Positions 47,149-57,236 of a stretch of 64,000 nucleotides of DNA are shown here, piece by piece (within the stretch, counting starts at the first letter, position 1; each line of letters begins with the position of its first letter). This stretch comes from Balneolales bacterium ANBcel1 (GTDB lineage Bacteria; Bacteroidota; Rhodothermia; Balneolales; Natronogracilivirgulaceae): NCBI GenBank assembly GCA_029688905.1, contig JARULB010000002.1, positions 434,001-498,000 of the forward strand. Direction: 5' to 3'. The notes below the pieces were generated by a model. The model saw only the letters and a program-made list of their open reading frames with translations. It had not been told where the DNA came from and made no database searches. A program made the translations under genes and the position numbers.

Positions 47149-47538
47149 ATTACCTTCTAAAATCTTTTAATTACCAGCTTGAAATCTGAACGGCCTGTGA
47201 AACGGCCTGGAGCTAACACCGCTGCCGTGCCTTCCGGACTGGCGACATCGTCGCATGTGTCACAATTCGACCCCGGATTCCATTTTGCCGTCTGCCGCCA
47301 TCATATCCGGCTGCATCAGCTTGCCTTCGGGCACGTTCACCTCTTATGGCGACTGTGCATTTCAGACAAAAAACTGAATTTTCACAAGATACCGTTTTTT
47401 CACACCACGGTAAACGCATCACTGCGCATTTTAGTTTTTGGGGGATGGGGTGAGCGCTTCAGCTGATACAAGTGATTGCACATCGGCGGGCCATTGCGAT
47501 CGGAGCACACGCATGGTGAGCAGTGCAGCTGATCAATG
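47149..47538. other. 390-bp intergenic region between thrC and mnmA
   Basis: No convincing gene. It must contain the mnmA promoter. A weak echo of the thrC end (TGCAAT...ATCAGCTG) recurs 66 bp (22 codons) past the stop, at about 47460-47480 versus 47526-47546, with 16 of 21 bases matching and no stop in the second copy. Confidence 0.45.
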
Positions 47539-48837
47539 CTATTGCAGCAGTACCTCTTTCACCGATGCGATATCGGCTTCCACCGGAATTGATTTTTTCT
47601 GCATGGAAACAAGTCTGGAGAGACGCTCCGGCGTCTTCAGTGCCCCTGGAATGAGTGCTTCTATGGTATCCGGAAATTTCGCCGGGTGGGCGGTTGACAA
47701 AATCAGTCCCTGTTCCTCCGGGCGCAGATGTTCCCTGCATCCCAGATACCCTACCGCCGTATGCGGATCCATAATGTACCGGTGCTCTTTCCAAACCTCG
47801 GAGATAGCCTGACCGGTCCGGCGGTCATCGAACCAGGCTCCCCGGATATCCCTCGCCATCTCCTCATGGTTGTTGCCATAGAGGCTCAGCATACGGTCGA
47901 AGTTGCTGGGGTTTCCGACATCCATGGCGTTCGAAATGGTACGAACCGACGGTTGCGGGTGGAAATCGCCCTTCTCGAGATAGTCGGGCACAATGTGGTT
48001 GATATTCGTGGCGGCTACAAAGCGGGAGACGGGGAGTCCCATTTTAAAGGCCAGCAACCCGGCGGTCAGATTCCCGAAATTGCCGCTGGGAACCGAGCAG
48101 AGTATGGGAGGCTGACTGTTTCCGTCCGTGAGCAGTCCCGCCACCGCATGGGCATAATAGGTCATTTGAGGCAGCAGCCGCGCGATATTGATGGAATTGG
48201 CGGTAGTGAGCTGCTTCGAGGACCGGATGTCGGGATCGGCGAATGAGGCTTTTACGAGCCGCTGGCAGTCGTCGAACGTGCCGTTCACCTCCAAAGCGGT
48301 GATGTTCTCGCCGAGGGTAGTGAACTGCTTCTCCTGCAGGGGGCTAACCTGTCCGCCGGGATAGAGCACAAACACCTCGATTCCCGGAGCCTTGTAAAAG
48401 CCCTGCGCCACGGCTGCGCCTGTATCGCCGGAGGTTGCGGTGATGATAGTAAGCCGGGTGCCCTGCTGCTGCGCGATCACCGACAGCATCGCCGCCATGG
48501 TTCGTGCGCCGAAATCCTTGAAAGCGAGTGTCGGACCGTGAAACAGTTCCAGAACATGGGTTCGCTCGTCAAGTGAGACCACGGGCGCGTCGAAGGTAAA
48601 TGCCCGGTCGACAATCTCCTCCCGCTGCTCGTCGGTGAAGTCCTCTTTCAAAACATGGTGGAACAGGTTGCGGGCGGTATCGGCAATCGTGCCCCCCTTG
48701 AGGCCGTACCAGAAGGAAAACGGGAGCTGTGGCAGCTGCTGCGGCATGAAGAGTCCGCCGTCCGGTGCCAGCCCCTGCCGCACCGCATCCTGGAAACTTG
48801 TAGATACCGACGGATCGCCGGTGCTGTAAAGTCGCAT
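47539..48837 (-). CDS. thrC: Threonine synthase
   Basis: PLP enzyme converting phosphohomoserine to threonine. 432 residues. HGPTLAFKDFGARTMAAML holds the PLP lysine; ITATSGDTGAAVAQGFY, SPLQEKQFTTLGENITALEV and VPSGNFGNLTAGLLA are characteristic. N-terminal MRLYSTGDPSVSTSFQDAV is a standard start. It follows thrB (115-bp gap) in a minus-strand thrA-thrB-thrC set. Confidence 0.95.
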   Translation of the reverse strand: MRLYSTGDPSVSTSFQDAVRQGLAPDGGLFMPQQLPQLPFSFWYGLKGGTIADTARNLFHHVLKEDFTDEQREEIVDRAFTFDAPVVSLDERTHVLELFHGPTLAFKDFGARTMAAMLSVIAQQQGTRLTIITATSGDTGAAVAQGFYKAPGIEVFVLYPGGQVSPLQEKQFTTLGENITALEVNGTFDDCQRLVKASFADPDIRSSKQLTTANSINIARLLPQMTYYAHAVAGLLTDGNSQPPILCSVPSGNFGNLTAGLLAFKMGLPVSRFVAATNINHIVPDYLEKGDFHPQPSVRTISNAMDVGNPSNFDRMLSLYGNNHEEMARDIRGAWFDDRRTGQAISEVWKEHRYIMDPHTAVGYLGCREHLRPEEQGLILSTAHPAKFPDTIEALIPGALKTPERLSRLVSMQKKSIPVEADIASVKEVLLQ

Positions 48838-48952
48838 TGTTCAACCGTAAATTAATGAGTTTGTTGGGCCGGCATTTGTCACCGGTGCCGGGGGGCAGCC
48901 ACATTCTTCAAGCGTGCCGGCGGAAAGCGGACTGCGCGTCTCCATCCCTCCG

Positions 48953-49927
48953 TTAAAACTCCGGCGCCACGGGCTCTTCTTCCGGAGCCAGTACAATAGG
49001 GCCGCTTCGATTCACCGGCGAAACGTAAATATCACTTTCGAGCTGAAGTTCGGAGAAGGCCTGTTTCATCGCCAGCCCGACCTCCCTGGCCTGTTCCGCG
49101 GAGGTGCTCAGTGCAAAAACGGAAGGGCCGGAACCCGATATACTGCATCCCAGCGCGCCGGAATCCAGTGCCGAAGCTTTCACCTTGTCAAAGCCGGGGA
49201 TCAGCAGCGATCGCACCGGTTCGAAAATAATATCGTTCAGCGACCGGCTGATGAGCGGGAAGTCGGCCTTCGAGAGTCCGGCGATCAGGCCGGCCAGGTT
49301 ACTCCACTGGATTACGGCATCCTGGAGTTTGATATGCTTCCGGAGGATGCGGCGCGAGTCCTCGGTTCGAAGCTCGATATGCGGATGCAAAATCGTGCAA
49401 TACAGATTCTCCGGGAAATCGACGGGTATCACATCCAGCGGACTGTAACTGCGGATGAGTACAAATCCGCCCAGCAGGCCGGGCGCGACGTTGTCGGCAT
49501 GCGGTGATCCGCAGGCCAGCTCCTCGGACTTGATGGCAAACGGCAGCAGTCCGGCACGGTCCAGTGGCTCCTCCAGCAGCATATTCACTGCAAAAAGGGC
49601 GGCCACGGAACTGGCGGCGCTGGAACCGAGTCCGCTTCCCAGCGGCATGCGTTTGTGCAATACGATATCCACCCCCTGGCGCGAACCGAGGTGCTCCAGC
49701 ATCGCGATAACCGCGACCCCGGCCGTGTTCTTTTCCGCCTCACGCGGCAGCCGTCCGCCGTCGCCGGTCACATCCAGGATGCGCACTCCCGGGGTGTCGC
49801 TCAACTCCGCTTCCACGATATCGCCGGGCTGGTTGATGGCAAACCCGAGGGAGTCAAAGCCACAGGCCACATTAGCCACGGTAGCCGGTGCGAACACGCG
49901 AATTCGTTTTGTTTTCACTTCACTCAT
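48953..49927 (-). CDS. thrB: Homoserine kinase
   Basis: GHMP kinase phosphorylating homoserine. ATG 49927 (MSEVKTKRIRVFAPATVANV) is chosen; the frame runs further up but without family similarity. 324 residues. ATP-binding PLGSGLGSSAASSVAAL; the N-terminal SLGFAINQPGD and C-terminal SGALGCSISGSGPSVFAL motifs are typical. It lies 41 bp downstream of thrA. Confidence 0.95.
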   Translation of the reverse strand: MSEVKTKRIRVFAPATVANVACGFDSLGFAINQPGDIVEAELSDTPGVRILDVTGDGGRLPREAEKNTAGVAVIAMLEHLGSRQGVDIVLHKRMPLGSGLGSSAASSVAALFAVNMLLEEPLDRAGLLPFAIKSEELACGSPHADNVAPGLLGGFVLIRSYSPLDVIPVDFPENLYCTILHPHIELRTEDSRRILRKHIKLQDAVIQWSNLAGLIAGLSKADFPLISRSLNDIIFEPVRSLLIPGFDKVKASALDSGALGCSISGSGPSVFALSTSAEQAREVGLAMKQAFSELQLESDIYVSPVNRSGPIVLAPEEEPVAPEF

Positions 49928-49968
49928 AACACAGAACCGGTCGCAACGGACCGGTTTCTTCAACAAGG

Positions 49969-52416
49969 TTACTTGATTACTTTCAAAATATCACAGAGAA
50001 TACCGTTGGCGGTCACCTCGGGCCCTGCTCCCGGACCTCTGATCACCAGCGGGCTGTCGGAATAGGCCATGGTGGTAATGGTCACCATATTCTCGGATCC
50101 CTGCAGGCCGCTGGTCGGGTGTTCGTCACTGACGGGTGTCAGCGCGACCTTCAGGTGGTCATCGTCCATGGTAGCCAGATACCTCAGGTGCCTGCCCTGC
50201 CTGCGGGCCTTCTCCAGCAGCGCTTCAAACTGCGCGTCATACGCTTTCAGCCCCTCCAGAAACTCTTCAGGCGTCATTTCGCCGCGCAGATCCTCGGGCA
50301 CCAGGTTTTCCACGGAGATATCATCCAGCGAAACCTCCTTGCCGGTAATCCGGGCAAGGATCAGCAGTTTACGGGCCGCGTCCATGCCGTTCAGGTCATC
50401 GCGCGGATCGGGTTCGGTATAACCGTTTTCCCTGGCCACACGCACCAGCTCGCTGAATGGCCGGGAGCCGTCGAAGTTGTTGAACAGGTAGCTGAGCGTT
50501 CCGGAAAACACCCCTTCAATGCGCGTTACAATATCGCCGGTAGAAACGCGGTCGGTCAGCGACTGGACGAACGGAAGGCCGGCACCGACATTGGTCTCGT
50601 ACAGATAGCGGGTCTCGCTGTCGCGGGCCATGTCCGACAACCTTTGGAAGATCTCGCAGGAATCGGTGTTGGCTTTTTTGTTGGGTGTGACTACCGCGAT
50701 GCCCTGTACCAGAAATCGTTCATACCACTGCGGGATGGATTCGCTCGCGGTCGCGTCCACAATAATGGTATTGGGTGACTGATGCCTGGCGACATGCTTT
50801 AACAGTGCCGCGATATCGGTTTCATCCGGCGACGCATCCAGCGCCTTCTGCCAGTCGTCGGTAAAGATGCCGTCTTCGGTGAGCAGCATTTTACGCGAGT
50901 TGATGATACCGTTGATCCGCAGATCCAGATAGCGTTTGTTGAGGAAGTCGTCATACCGCTCGAAGATATCGTTGATGAGCCGCTTGCCGATCAGGCCCGT
51001 TCCGATCACGTAGATGTGGGCGGTCTTCCGCGCTCCATAGAAGAAGGCATCGTGGATGACGCGCAGGGCTTTGCGCTTTTCCGACCTGCGGATAACCGCC
51101 GAGATGTTAAGCTCCGACGACCCCTGCGCGATTGCCGAGATATTGATGCGGCTGCGGCCGAGCGCCTGAAACACCATTCCCGCTATTCCGGGGGTTTGCC
51201 GCATGTTCTCTCCCACAACGGCGATGATACTGAGGTCTTCCTCAATAACAACATCGGCCACCCTGCGAACCGCCAGCTCATGCTCCAGCTCCTTGTAGAG
51301 CAATTGACGCGCTTTTTCCGCGTGCTGCGGCATCACCGCCAGGCAGACCGAGTGCTCCGAGGAGGCCTGGGTAATCAGGATGATGTTGATTTTACCCGCG
51401 GCCAGGGCGCCGAAAATTCGCTGGGCGATACCGGCCATCCCGACCAGTCCGCTGCCCTGAATCCGGATCAGCGCCACATTGTCGATCGATGAAATGCCTT
51501 TGATGATGTGGTCGCGGCTGGTGTCGTGCCTTCCGACCACGGTACCGGGAAATGCGGGGTTGAGCGTGTTCTTGATGCGGATGGGGATATCGCGCCGCAT
51601 GGCGGGTTCAATCGTCGGGGGGTGGATGACTTTGGCACCGAAATGGGAAAGCTCCATCGCCTCCTCGTAGGAGAGCACATCCATCGAAAACGCTTCACGC
51701 ACGGTCTTGGGATCGGCGGTAAGCACGCCGTCCACATCGGTCCATATTTGCAGTTCGTCGGCATCCAGTGCCGCCGCGAACAGCGAGGCGGTGTAGTCGG
51801 ATCCGCCCCGGCCAAGGGTGGTGGTGATCCCGCGGGGATCGGCGGCAATAAAACCGGTTACCACCTGGAGTTTCTTGCGGGAAGCATAATGGGTGCGAAT
51901 GTTGGCAAGAGTCTTGTCCATATCCACTTCGGCATGACCGAACTGATCGTCGGTGACAATCACCTTGCGCGCATCCAGATAGTCGCAGTCGATCCCTTCG
52001 CGCTGGAAAGCGAGCTGGATAATATAATTCGAAAGGCGCTCCCCGAAGCTGGTGATGAAGTCCATGCTTCTTGGGGTCAGTTCCCGGATCAGATAGACCC
52101 CTTGCAGGATGTCTTCCAGGTCGTTGAGCATGAACTTGACACCGGCAATCGCCTGGCTCTGCTCGGATGCGGTGAGCAGCTTGCGAATGGTATCAATATG
52201 ACGCGCTTCCAGCCTGCCGAGCTCGGCGGTGTAGGAGTCGTCGCCGCGCCCGGCCAGTTCGGCCATGGCGATCAGCTGATCGGTGACTCCCTGAAACGCT
52301 GAAAAAATGACGGCCTGGCAATGTTCTTTTTCGACCGCTTCCGGAAACCGGGAGGCGATATCCCGGATGCGTTCGGGTGTTCCCACAGAAGACCCGCCAA
52401 ACTTGAAAACTTTCAT
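49969..52416 (-). CDS. thrA: Bifunctional aspartokinase / homoserine dehydrogenase
   Basis: 815 residues, a fusion typical of ThrA/MetL. The aspartokinase part starts MKVFKFGGSSVGTPERI and carries GRGGSDYTASLFAAALDADE; two ACT regulatory segments follow (about residues 310-460). The dehydrogenase part begins near residue 470 with VIGTGLIGKRLINDIFERY, then VVTPNKKANTDS and GVFSGTLSYLFNN. Likely feedback-inhibited by threonine, as the ACT domains are retained. A 240-bp gap upstream contains its promoter; no clear leader-peptide attenuator was seen. Confidence 0.96.
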   Translation of the reverse strand: MKVFKFGGSSVGTPERIRDIASRFPEAVEKEHCQAVIFSAFQGVTDQLIAMAELAGRGDDSYTAELGRLEARHIDTIRKLLTASEQSQAIAGVKFMLNDLEDILQGVYLIRELTPRSMDFITSFGERLSNYIIQLAFQREGIDCDYLDARKVIVTDDQFGHAEVDMDKTLANIRTHYASRKKLQVVTGFIAADPRGITTTLGRGGSDYTASLFAAALDADELQIWTDVDGVLTADPKTVREAFSMDVLSYEEAMELSHFGAKVIHPPTIEPAMRRDIPIRIKNTLNPAFPGTVVGRHDTSRDHIIKGISSIDNVALIRIQGSGLVGMAGIAQRIFGALAAGKINIILITQASSEHSVCLAVMPQHAEKARQLLYKELEHELAVRRVADVVIEEDLSIIAVVGENMRQTPGIAGMVFQALGRSRINISAIAQGSSELNISAVIRRSEKRKALRVIHDAFFYGARKTAHIYVIGTGLIGKRLINDIFERYDDFLNKRYLDLRINGIINSRKMLLTEDGIFTDDWQKALDASPDETDIAALLKHVARHQSPNTIIVDATASESIPQWYERFLVQGIAVVTPNKKANTDSCEIFQRLSDMARDSETRYLYETNVGAGLPFVQSLTDRVSTGDIVTRIEGVFSGTLSYLFNNFDGSRPFSELVRVARENGYTEPDPRDDLNGMDAARKLLILARITGKEVSLDDISVENLVPEDLRGEMTPEEFLEGLKAYDAQFEALLEKARRQGRHLRYLATMDDDHLKVALTPVSDEHPTSGLQGSENMVTITTMAYSDSPLVIRGPGAGPEVTANGILCDILKVIK

Positions 52417-52656
52417 CAGTAAATAATGTTATGATTCTTGCGGATAAAAAAGGTGTACGTCTGAATACCTCCAACATCGCGCCGGGTGGTACAGCAGTCC
52501 GGCGTAATTCAGCAAAACAATCTGATTTCTACAGGGATCCTCAGTACCAACCCTGTTGCTGCAGGAGAGATGGCACAAGTGGGGAAGTTACAAATAAATG
52601 GAGGAAAATTCGCATCAATTAAGACATTGCCCTGCGCCCTCCCGCCATCGTACCGA

Positions 52657-53160
52657 TCAAAAATAGAGATAGGGTTTCCAGGTCTCGTGCACATTGCCGT
52701 AAAAGGCCCTCAGATAGATGATATGGTTGGGCCGAAACGGTTTGGCAAGCAGCTTCATGCCGGCTTCCCTGGGAGTCCGGTTACCTTTTTTGTGGTTGCA
52801 GCTGGTACAGGCGGTTACCAGGTTTTCCCAGGTGTCGGTTCCGCCGCGGCTCCGCGGTACGACATGATCGATGGTCAGCTTCTCCGTTGAATGACAGTAC
52901 AGGCAATGGTTGTTGTCGCGTTTCAAAATATTTTTACGCGAAAGGACGATGTTTTTGAAGGGAATACGGGCGTAACTGCGGAGGCGTATGACCGACGGAT
53001 AATCGTATTCCATGCGGATCGTGCGAATCTTTTTCCTGGGATAGTCGTGAAGGAGCTCCGCTTTTTCAAGCAGCAGCAAAACCATGGACTTCTTTACATT
53101 GCAAACACTTAGGGGCTGATAATCCTGGTTGAGGACCAGTACATTTCCGTTGAGTAGCAT
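52657..53160 (-). CDS. HNH endonuclease family protein
   Basis: 167 residues. The HNH core is [20 protein letters not shown] with [22 protein letters not shown], including two CxxC pairs for structural zinc. The N-terminal [20 protein letters not shown] is typical of the widespread chromosomal HNH group of unknown target. It has no methyltransferase partner or phage genes nearby, so it is probably a household or stress gene rather than a restriction enzyme. Confidence 0.88.
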   Translation of the reverse strand: MLLNGNVLVLNQDYQPLSVCNVKKSMVLLLLEKAELLHDYPRKKIRTIRMEYDYPSVIRLRSYARIPFKNIVLSRKNILKRDNNHCLYCHSTEKLTIDHVVPRSRGGTDTWENLVTACTSCNHKKGNRTPREAGMKLLAKPFRPNHIIYLRAFYGNVHETWKPYLYF

Positions 53161-53278
53161 AACAAGTCATTCCATCCCGTAGCGATCAGGCCTTCAGAAA
53201 ACGGGCATATCAAAGCCGTCACCATGTTTCCTGTTCATTTTTTTCAAGGTTTCGAAATAATATCGAAAAGCGTACTAT

Positions 53279-53318
53279 TTGATGCAAATGAACATTTGTT
53301 GATACAAATGCACATTTG
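53279..53318 (+). promoter_or_regulatory. Tandem palindromic operator upstream of glutamate dehydrogenase
   Basis: Two 20-bp direct repeats (53279-53298 and 53299-53318) each hold a 6-2-6 palindrome: CAAATGAACATTTG at 53285-53298 and CAAATGCACATTTG at 53305-53318. Their centres are 20 bp apart, about two helical turns. This geometry fits two dimers of a regulator bound on one face of the DNA. Confidence 0.7.
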
Positions 53319-53323
53319 ACAGG

Positions 53324-53354
53324 CTTTCTCTTTCGCATTCGCTTGGTATATTTC
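53324..53354 (+). promoter_or_regulatory. Possible glutamate dehydrogenase promoter
   Basis: TTTC (53324-53327) and TATATTTC (53347-53354) are spaced 19 nt, close to the Bacteroidota TTTG / TAnnTTTG consensus. It lies just downstream of the tandem palindromes and about 50 bp before the gene start, so the palindromes would sit in an activator position. Confidence 0.35.
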
Positions 53355-53400
53355 CACCTCGAACCGGTGTTAATCCTATAAACACAAAAACGGTACACCC

Positions 53401-54708
53401 ATGACCTCCCAGGAAAAGATCTCCAGTTCGCCATATTACAAGGAACCGGGACCGGCACTTGACCGGGAAAGCCCGTTTGAATCGATGATGGAGCGTTTTC
53501 GCTTTGCCGCCCGAATTCTGGAGCTCGAGGAGGGTATGTTCCAGTATTTGTCCAATCCCGTAAAGGCGGTGACCGTCTCCATCCCCATCATCATGGATAA
53601 CGGACAAATCAGGGTGTTTGAGGGGTACCGTGTCATACATGACAATGTCCTGGGGCCATCCAAAGGAGGCCTGCGGTTTACCCCTACCGTCACCATCGAT
53701 GAAGTTAAAGCCCTGGCAGCCTGGATGACCTGGAAATGCGCGGTGGTGAATGTCCCGTTCGGCGGAGCCAAGGGGGCGATTCGCTGCAATCCGAAAGAAC
53801 TCTCCATGCGTGAACTGGAGCAGATCACCCGGCGCTATACGGCCGAACTGATCGAGGTGATCGGCCCGGACCGCGACATCCCGGCTCCCGACATGAATAC
53901 CAATGAACAGGTGATGGCCTGGATCATGGATACCTACAGCATGCATGCCAGACGCACCGAAACCGCCGTCGTTACCGGCAAACCGGTGATACTGGGCGGA
54001 TCGAGAGGCAGGAAGGAAGCCACCGGCCGGGGTGTAATGACTGTCACGCTGGCCGCCCTAAAGGAATTGGGCATTCTGGTCGATAAATGCCGTGTTGTGA
54101 TTCAGGGTTTCGGCAATGTCGGTTCCGTGACGGCGCGGCTGCTCAGTGAACAGGGAGCGCGCATCGTCGGCATAAGTGATGTCTCAGGCGGGTATTACAA
54201 GCCGGACGGTATCCCTGTTGAAGAAGCGCTGAACTACATCCGCAATAACGGCGGTACGCTCAGAGGCTTCGACAAGGCGGAAAATATCAGCAACGAGGAG
54301 CTTCTGGAGCTGGAATGTGATGTTCTCATTCCAGCGGCTCTGCAGGATCAGATCAACAAACGCAATGCCTCCAGGATCAAATGCAAGGCCATTGTCGAAG
54401 GAGCCAACGGTCCCGTTACCGCAAACGCCGACAACATCCTTGAGAAGAACGGGATTCTGGTGATTCCCGACATTCTGGCCAATGCAGGCGGTGTGACCGT
54501 CTCCTATTTTGAGTGGGTGCAGGACCGGCACGGCTATTTCTGGTCGGAAGAGCGGGTTAACGAGCGCCTCAATCGCATGATGACGGACGCCTTTAACACC
54601 CTGATGGATGTTCGGCACGAATACGGTATCACCCTGCGCCAGGCCGCCTATGTCTATGCTATTAAAAAAGTTTCCGAAACGCTCCGCATCCGGGGCATAT
54701 ATGCCTAA
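53401..54708 (+). CDS. gdhA: Glutamate dehydrogenase (Glu/Leu/Phe/Val family)
   Basis: Interconverts glutamate and 2-oxoglutarate with NAD(P). 435 residues. GPSKGGLRFTPTV and NVPFGGAKGAIRCNP (catalytic Lys), SRGRKEATGRGV, the NAD motif VIQGFGNVGSVTARLLSEQG, and EGANGPVTANAD are hallmarks of the GluDH group. It is preceded by an unusual tandem operator and followed after 12 bp by an RsbW-like kinase gene, perhaps in one transcript. Confidence 0.95.
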   Translation: MTSQEKISSSPYYKEPGPALDRESPFESMMERFRFAARILELEEGMFQYLSNPVKAVTVSIPIIMDNGQIRVFEGYRVIHDNVLGPSKGGLRFTPTVTIDEVKALAAWMTWKCAVVNVPFGGAKGAIRCNPKELSMRELEQITRRYTAELIEVIGPDRDIPAPDMNTNEQVMAWIMDTYSMHARRTETAVVTGKPVILGGSRGRKEATGRGVMTVTLAALKELGILVDKCRVVIQGFGNVGSVTARLLSEQGARIVGISDVSGGYYKPDGIPVEEALNYIRNNGGTLRGFDKAENISNEELLELECDVLIPAALQDQINKRNASRIKCKAIVEGANGPVTANADNILEKNGILVIPDILANAGGVTVSYFEWVQDRHGYFWSEERVNERLNRMMTDAFNTLMDVRHEYGITLRQAAYVYAIKKVSETLRIRGIYA

Positions 54709-54720
54709 CCATATTCGCAG

Positions 54721-55131
54721 ATGGGCCAAAACTTTTCACTGACGCTGCTTTCCGACCTTGAAGAAATCGACAGGGTTACCGCTTTTGTGGAGCAGCTCAC
54801 CCCCGTTGTTGGCTGCGACAGCGATGCCGAACACCGTATCATGCTGGCGCTTACCGAAGCCGTTACCAACGCCATCCTCCATGGAAACCGGCAGCAGCGA
54901 TCACTGCCTGTTGAAATTACCGCATCCGTTGATGCCGCCCGGCTGCGGCTTACGGTCCGCGATCAGGGAAAGGGCTTTGACCCCAACCGCATACCGGATC
55001 CCAGAAGCAAGGAGAATCTGCTTAAATCGAGTGGAAGAGGGGTGTTGCTGATGCGGGAGCTGGCCGACAAAGTCACCTACACGGAAAACGGCCGATGCGT
55101 TGAACTGACCTTCAACCGTAACAGCAAATAG
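54721..55131 (+). CDS. RsbW-like anti-sigma-factor kinase domain protein
   Basis: 136 residues, a stand-alone GHKL ATPase. The N box is LALTEAVTNAILHGN, then LRLTVRDQGKGFDPNRIPD and GRGVLLMRELADKVTY. This is the serine-kinase form that binds anti-sigma antagonists in partner-switching pathways. No sigma factor or STAS antagonist is adjacent. It lies between gdhA and a sensor kinase in the same direction, so it may work with that kinase. Confidence 0.88.
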   Translation: MGQNFSLTLLSDLEEIDRVTAFVEQLTPVVGCDSDAEHRIMLALTEAVTNAILHGNRQQRSLPVEITASVDAARLRLTVRDQGKGFDPNRIPDPRSKENLLKSSGRGVLLMRELADKVTYTENGRCVELTFNRNSK

Positions 55132-55190
55132 AGTTTAGCCGATTAATGCGTAACTTTCCCGATTATAACTGAATTGTACGCTGAACCGAC

Positions 55191-57176
55191 ATGGCAAAGG
55201 AAACGGACGCAAGAGCAAGGATACTGATCGTCGAAGACGAGCTCATCATTGCTCAAAATCTTAAAATCCGGCTGGAAAAGCTCGGCTACGGCGTTACCGA
55301 TATCACTATCGACGCCGAAGAGACCCGAACGTCGCTGGCCCGGGAAGTACCGGACCTGGTGCTCATGGACATTGCCCTGTACGGGGGCAACGACGGGGTT
55401 ATTCTGGCGAAATGGATCGACAAAAACTACAAAATTCCGGTAATTTTTGTCACATCCCATACCGACAGCTCTACTTTTGAACGCGCCAGCAAGAGCATGC
55501 CCTATGGCTATCTCATCAAGCCGTTCAACCCCAAAGAGCTGTACAATGCCATCGAGCTTGCGCTGCAACGCCACAAGCTGCTTCGACAGCTCTCCTCGAG
55601 CTCACATCTTCTGGGCTCGGTACTGCAAAGTATCTCCGATGCCATTGTGGTGACCGACAAGCAGAGGAACATCCTCTACATGAACGACTCGGCCTGCAAG
55701 CTGCTGCAAGTGCGGTTCCAGGATACCGGAAAAATGACCGTTGACGAGCTTCTCCCCTTTCAGAACCCGGACGATGGGCAGGCTCCGGAGGAGTGGAATC
55801 TTGCCAGGGTCCGCGACTATGAAGAGGTCGAGTTTGAGTGCCGGCTGGATATCCGGGGGAGAAAAACCTTTCAGCAGGTCCGGCTGTCAAAACTGGAAAA
55901 TCGGATTCAGTCGGATGTTCCGGACGGTTACCTGGTTGTGTTGCGTGATGTCACCCGCCGGAAACGGTCGGAGAGCATCATCCTCAATATCGCCGAAGCG
56001 GTATCCGGTGAAATCGGGGATGCCTACTTTCAGCGGCTGACCGGCCAGATTACCGAAACCCTGCAGGTCGATTTCTGTTTTTTGGGAATTGTCGATCAGG
56101 ATCATCCGGAATTCTGTACCATTGCGGCAATGGGATCGCGCATACCCGATTCTCCGAAACCGGCCCGATTCCCGCTTTCCGGATCTTTTACCGAACTGGT
56201 GCTTTCCCGCAATGAATCCGTAGTTTGCCAGAATAACGCCGGCTCCCGATTTCCTGACGACACCCTCATTACGGACCTGAAAATTGACGGGTTTGCCGCA
56301 CTCCCTCTGATATCGGGCGACGGCCGCACCGTCGGCGTGATCGCGGCCCTTAACATGGGCGAGCTTGAAATGATGAATATGCAATCCTCTGTGCTGCAAA
56401 TATTTGCCAACCGGGCGGCTGCGGAGATCGAACGGCAGCGCTATGAGGAGAATATCATCGCCGAAAGGAACAGGGCAAATGAGATGAATACCCTGAAAAA
56501 CAACTTTCTATCGAATCTCAGCCACGAGGTACGCACCCCGCTGAACAGCATCATCGGCTTCTCTTCGCTGCTGATAGAAGAACTGGACGATGAAGAACAA
56601 CTCAAGTTCCTGACATACATCACGGATGGAGGAAAGAGGCTGCTTCAAACCATCAACGATCTCCTGGATATATCACTTCTGGAATCGAAGCCCGGCGGGT
56701 TGCAGTTCCACGAAATCGATCTTGCCGCGGAAATACGAGAGACGGTGGGGATGATGCAGAATGAGGCGCGTGACAAGGACCTCACCATCGGCTACCCGGA
56801 TGAAGACCGTGATATTCGAGTCATGGGGGACCATCACATGGCCGGACAGGTTCTTCGCAAAGTCGTCGGAAACGCCATCAAATTCACTGAAGAAGGTTCG
56901 GTAACCATTGAACTCGATACAGCTTCGCGTGAAAACGGGAACTACGTTCTTGTGTTGGTCAAGGATACCGGTATCGGTATTGATACCGATTTCATCCCTC
57001 ATGTATTTGATGAATTCAAACAGGAGAGCCGGGGGATGGCACGCAAGTACGAAGGCGTCGGCCTGGGACTGACCATCGCCCGGAAGATGATGCACCTGAT
57101 GGGCGGATTCATCGAGGTAGAGAGCGAAAAAGACAAAGGCTCGGTTTTCACACTCTGTTTTCCTGCCGCCAATTAG
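55191..57176 (+). CDS. Receiver-PAS-GAF histidine kinase
   Basis: 661 residues, cytosolic, no membrane helices. Order: receiver domain (about 10-125) with VEDE, Asp60 as phosphoacceptor in LVLMDIAL and Lys110 in YLIKPF; PAS (about 140-255); GAF (about 265-410); HisKA with His445 in SNLSHEVRTP; and HATPase with Asn561 in VVGNAIKFTEEG, DTGIGI and GVGLGLTIARKM. An N-terminal receiver on a kinase points to control by an upstream kinase. It follows an RsbW-like gene after 59 bp. The output partner is not in the window. Confidence 0.92.
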   Translation: MAKETDARARILIVEDELIIAQNLKIRLEKLGYGVTDITIDAEETRTSLAREVPDLVLMDIALYGGNDGVILAKWIDKNYKIPVIFVTSHTDSSTFERASKSMPYGYLIKPFNPKELYNAIELALQRHKLLRQLSSSSHLLGSVLQSISDAIVVTDKQRNILYMNDSACKLLQVRFQDTGKMTVDELLPFQNPDDGQAPEEWNLARVRDYEEVEFECRLDIRGRKTFQQVRLSKLENRIQSDVPDGYLVVLRDVTRRKRSESIILNIAEAVSGEIGDAYFQRLTGQITETLQVDFCFLGIVDQDHPEFCTIAAMGSRIPDSPKPARFPLSGSFTELVLSRNESVVCQNNAGSRFPDDTLITDLKIDGFAALPLISGDGRTVGVIAALNMGELEMMNMQSSVLQIFANRAAAEIERQRYEENIIAERNRANEMNTLKNNFLSNLSHEVRTPLNSIIGFSSLLIEELDDEEQLKFLTYITDGGKRLLQTINDLLDISLLESKPGGLQFHEIDLAAEIRETVGMMQNEARDKDLTIGYPDEDRDIRVMGDHHMAGQVLRKVVGNAIKFTEEGSVTIELDTASRENGNYVLVLVKDTGIGIDTDFIPHVFDEFKQESRGMARKYEGVGLGLTIARKMMHLMGGFIEVESEKDKGSVFTLCFPAAN

Positions 57177-57236
57177 TCCGGTTCCATTTTGCGGCGCGTA
57201 CGAATAGACGCAGCCGTTTCGTCGCCGGGAGCAGGG

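Noticed and set aside
52417-52656. Threonine leader-peptide attenuator upstream of thrA
   Set aside because: No short frame with clustered Thr or Ile codons followed by alternative hairpins could be found.
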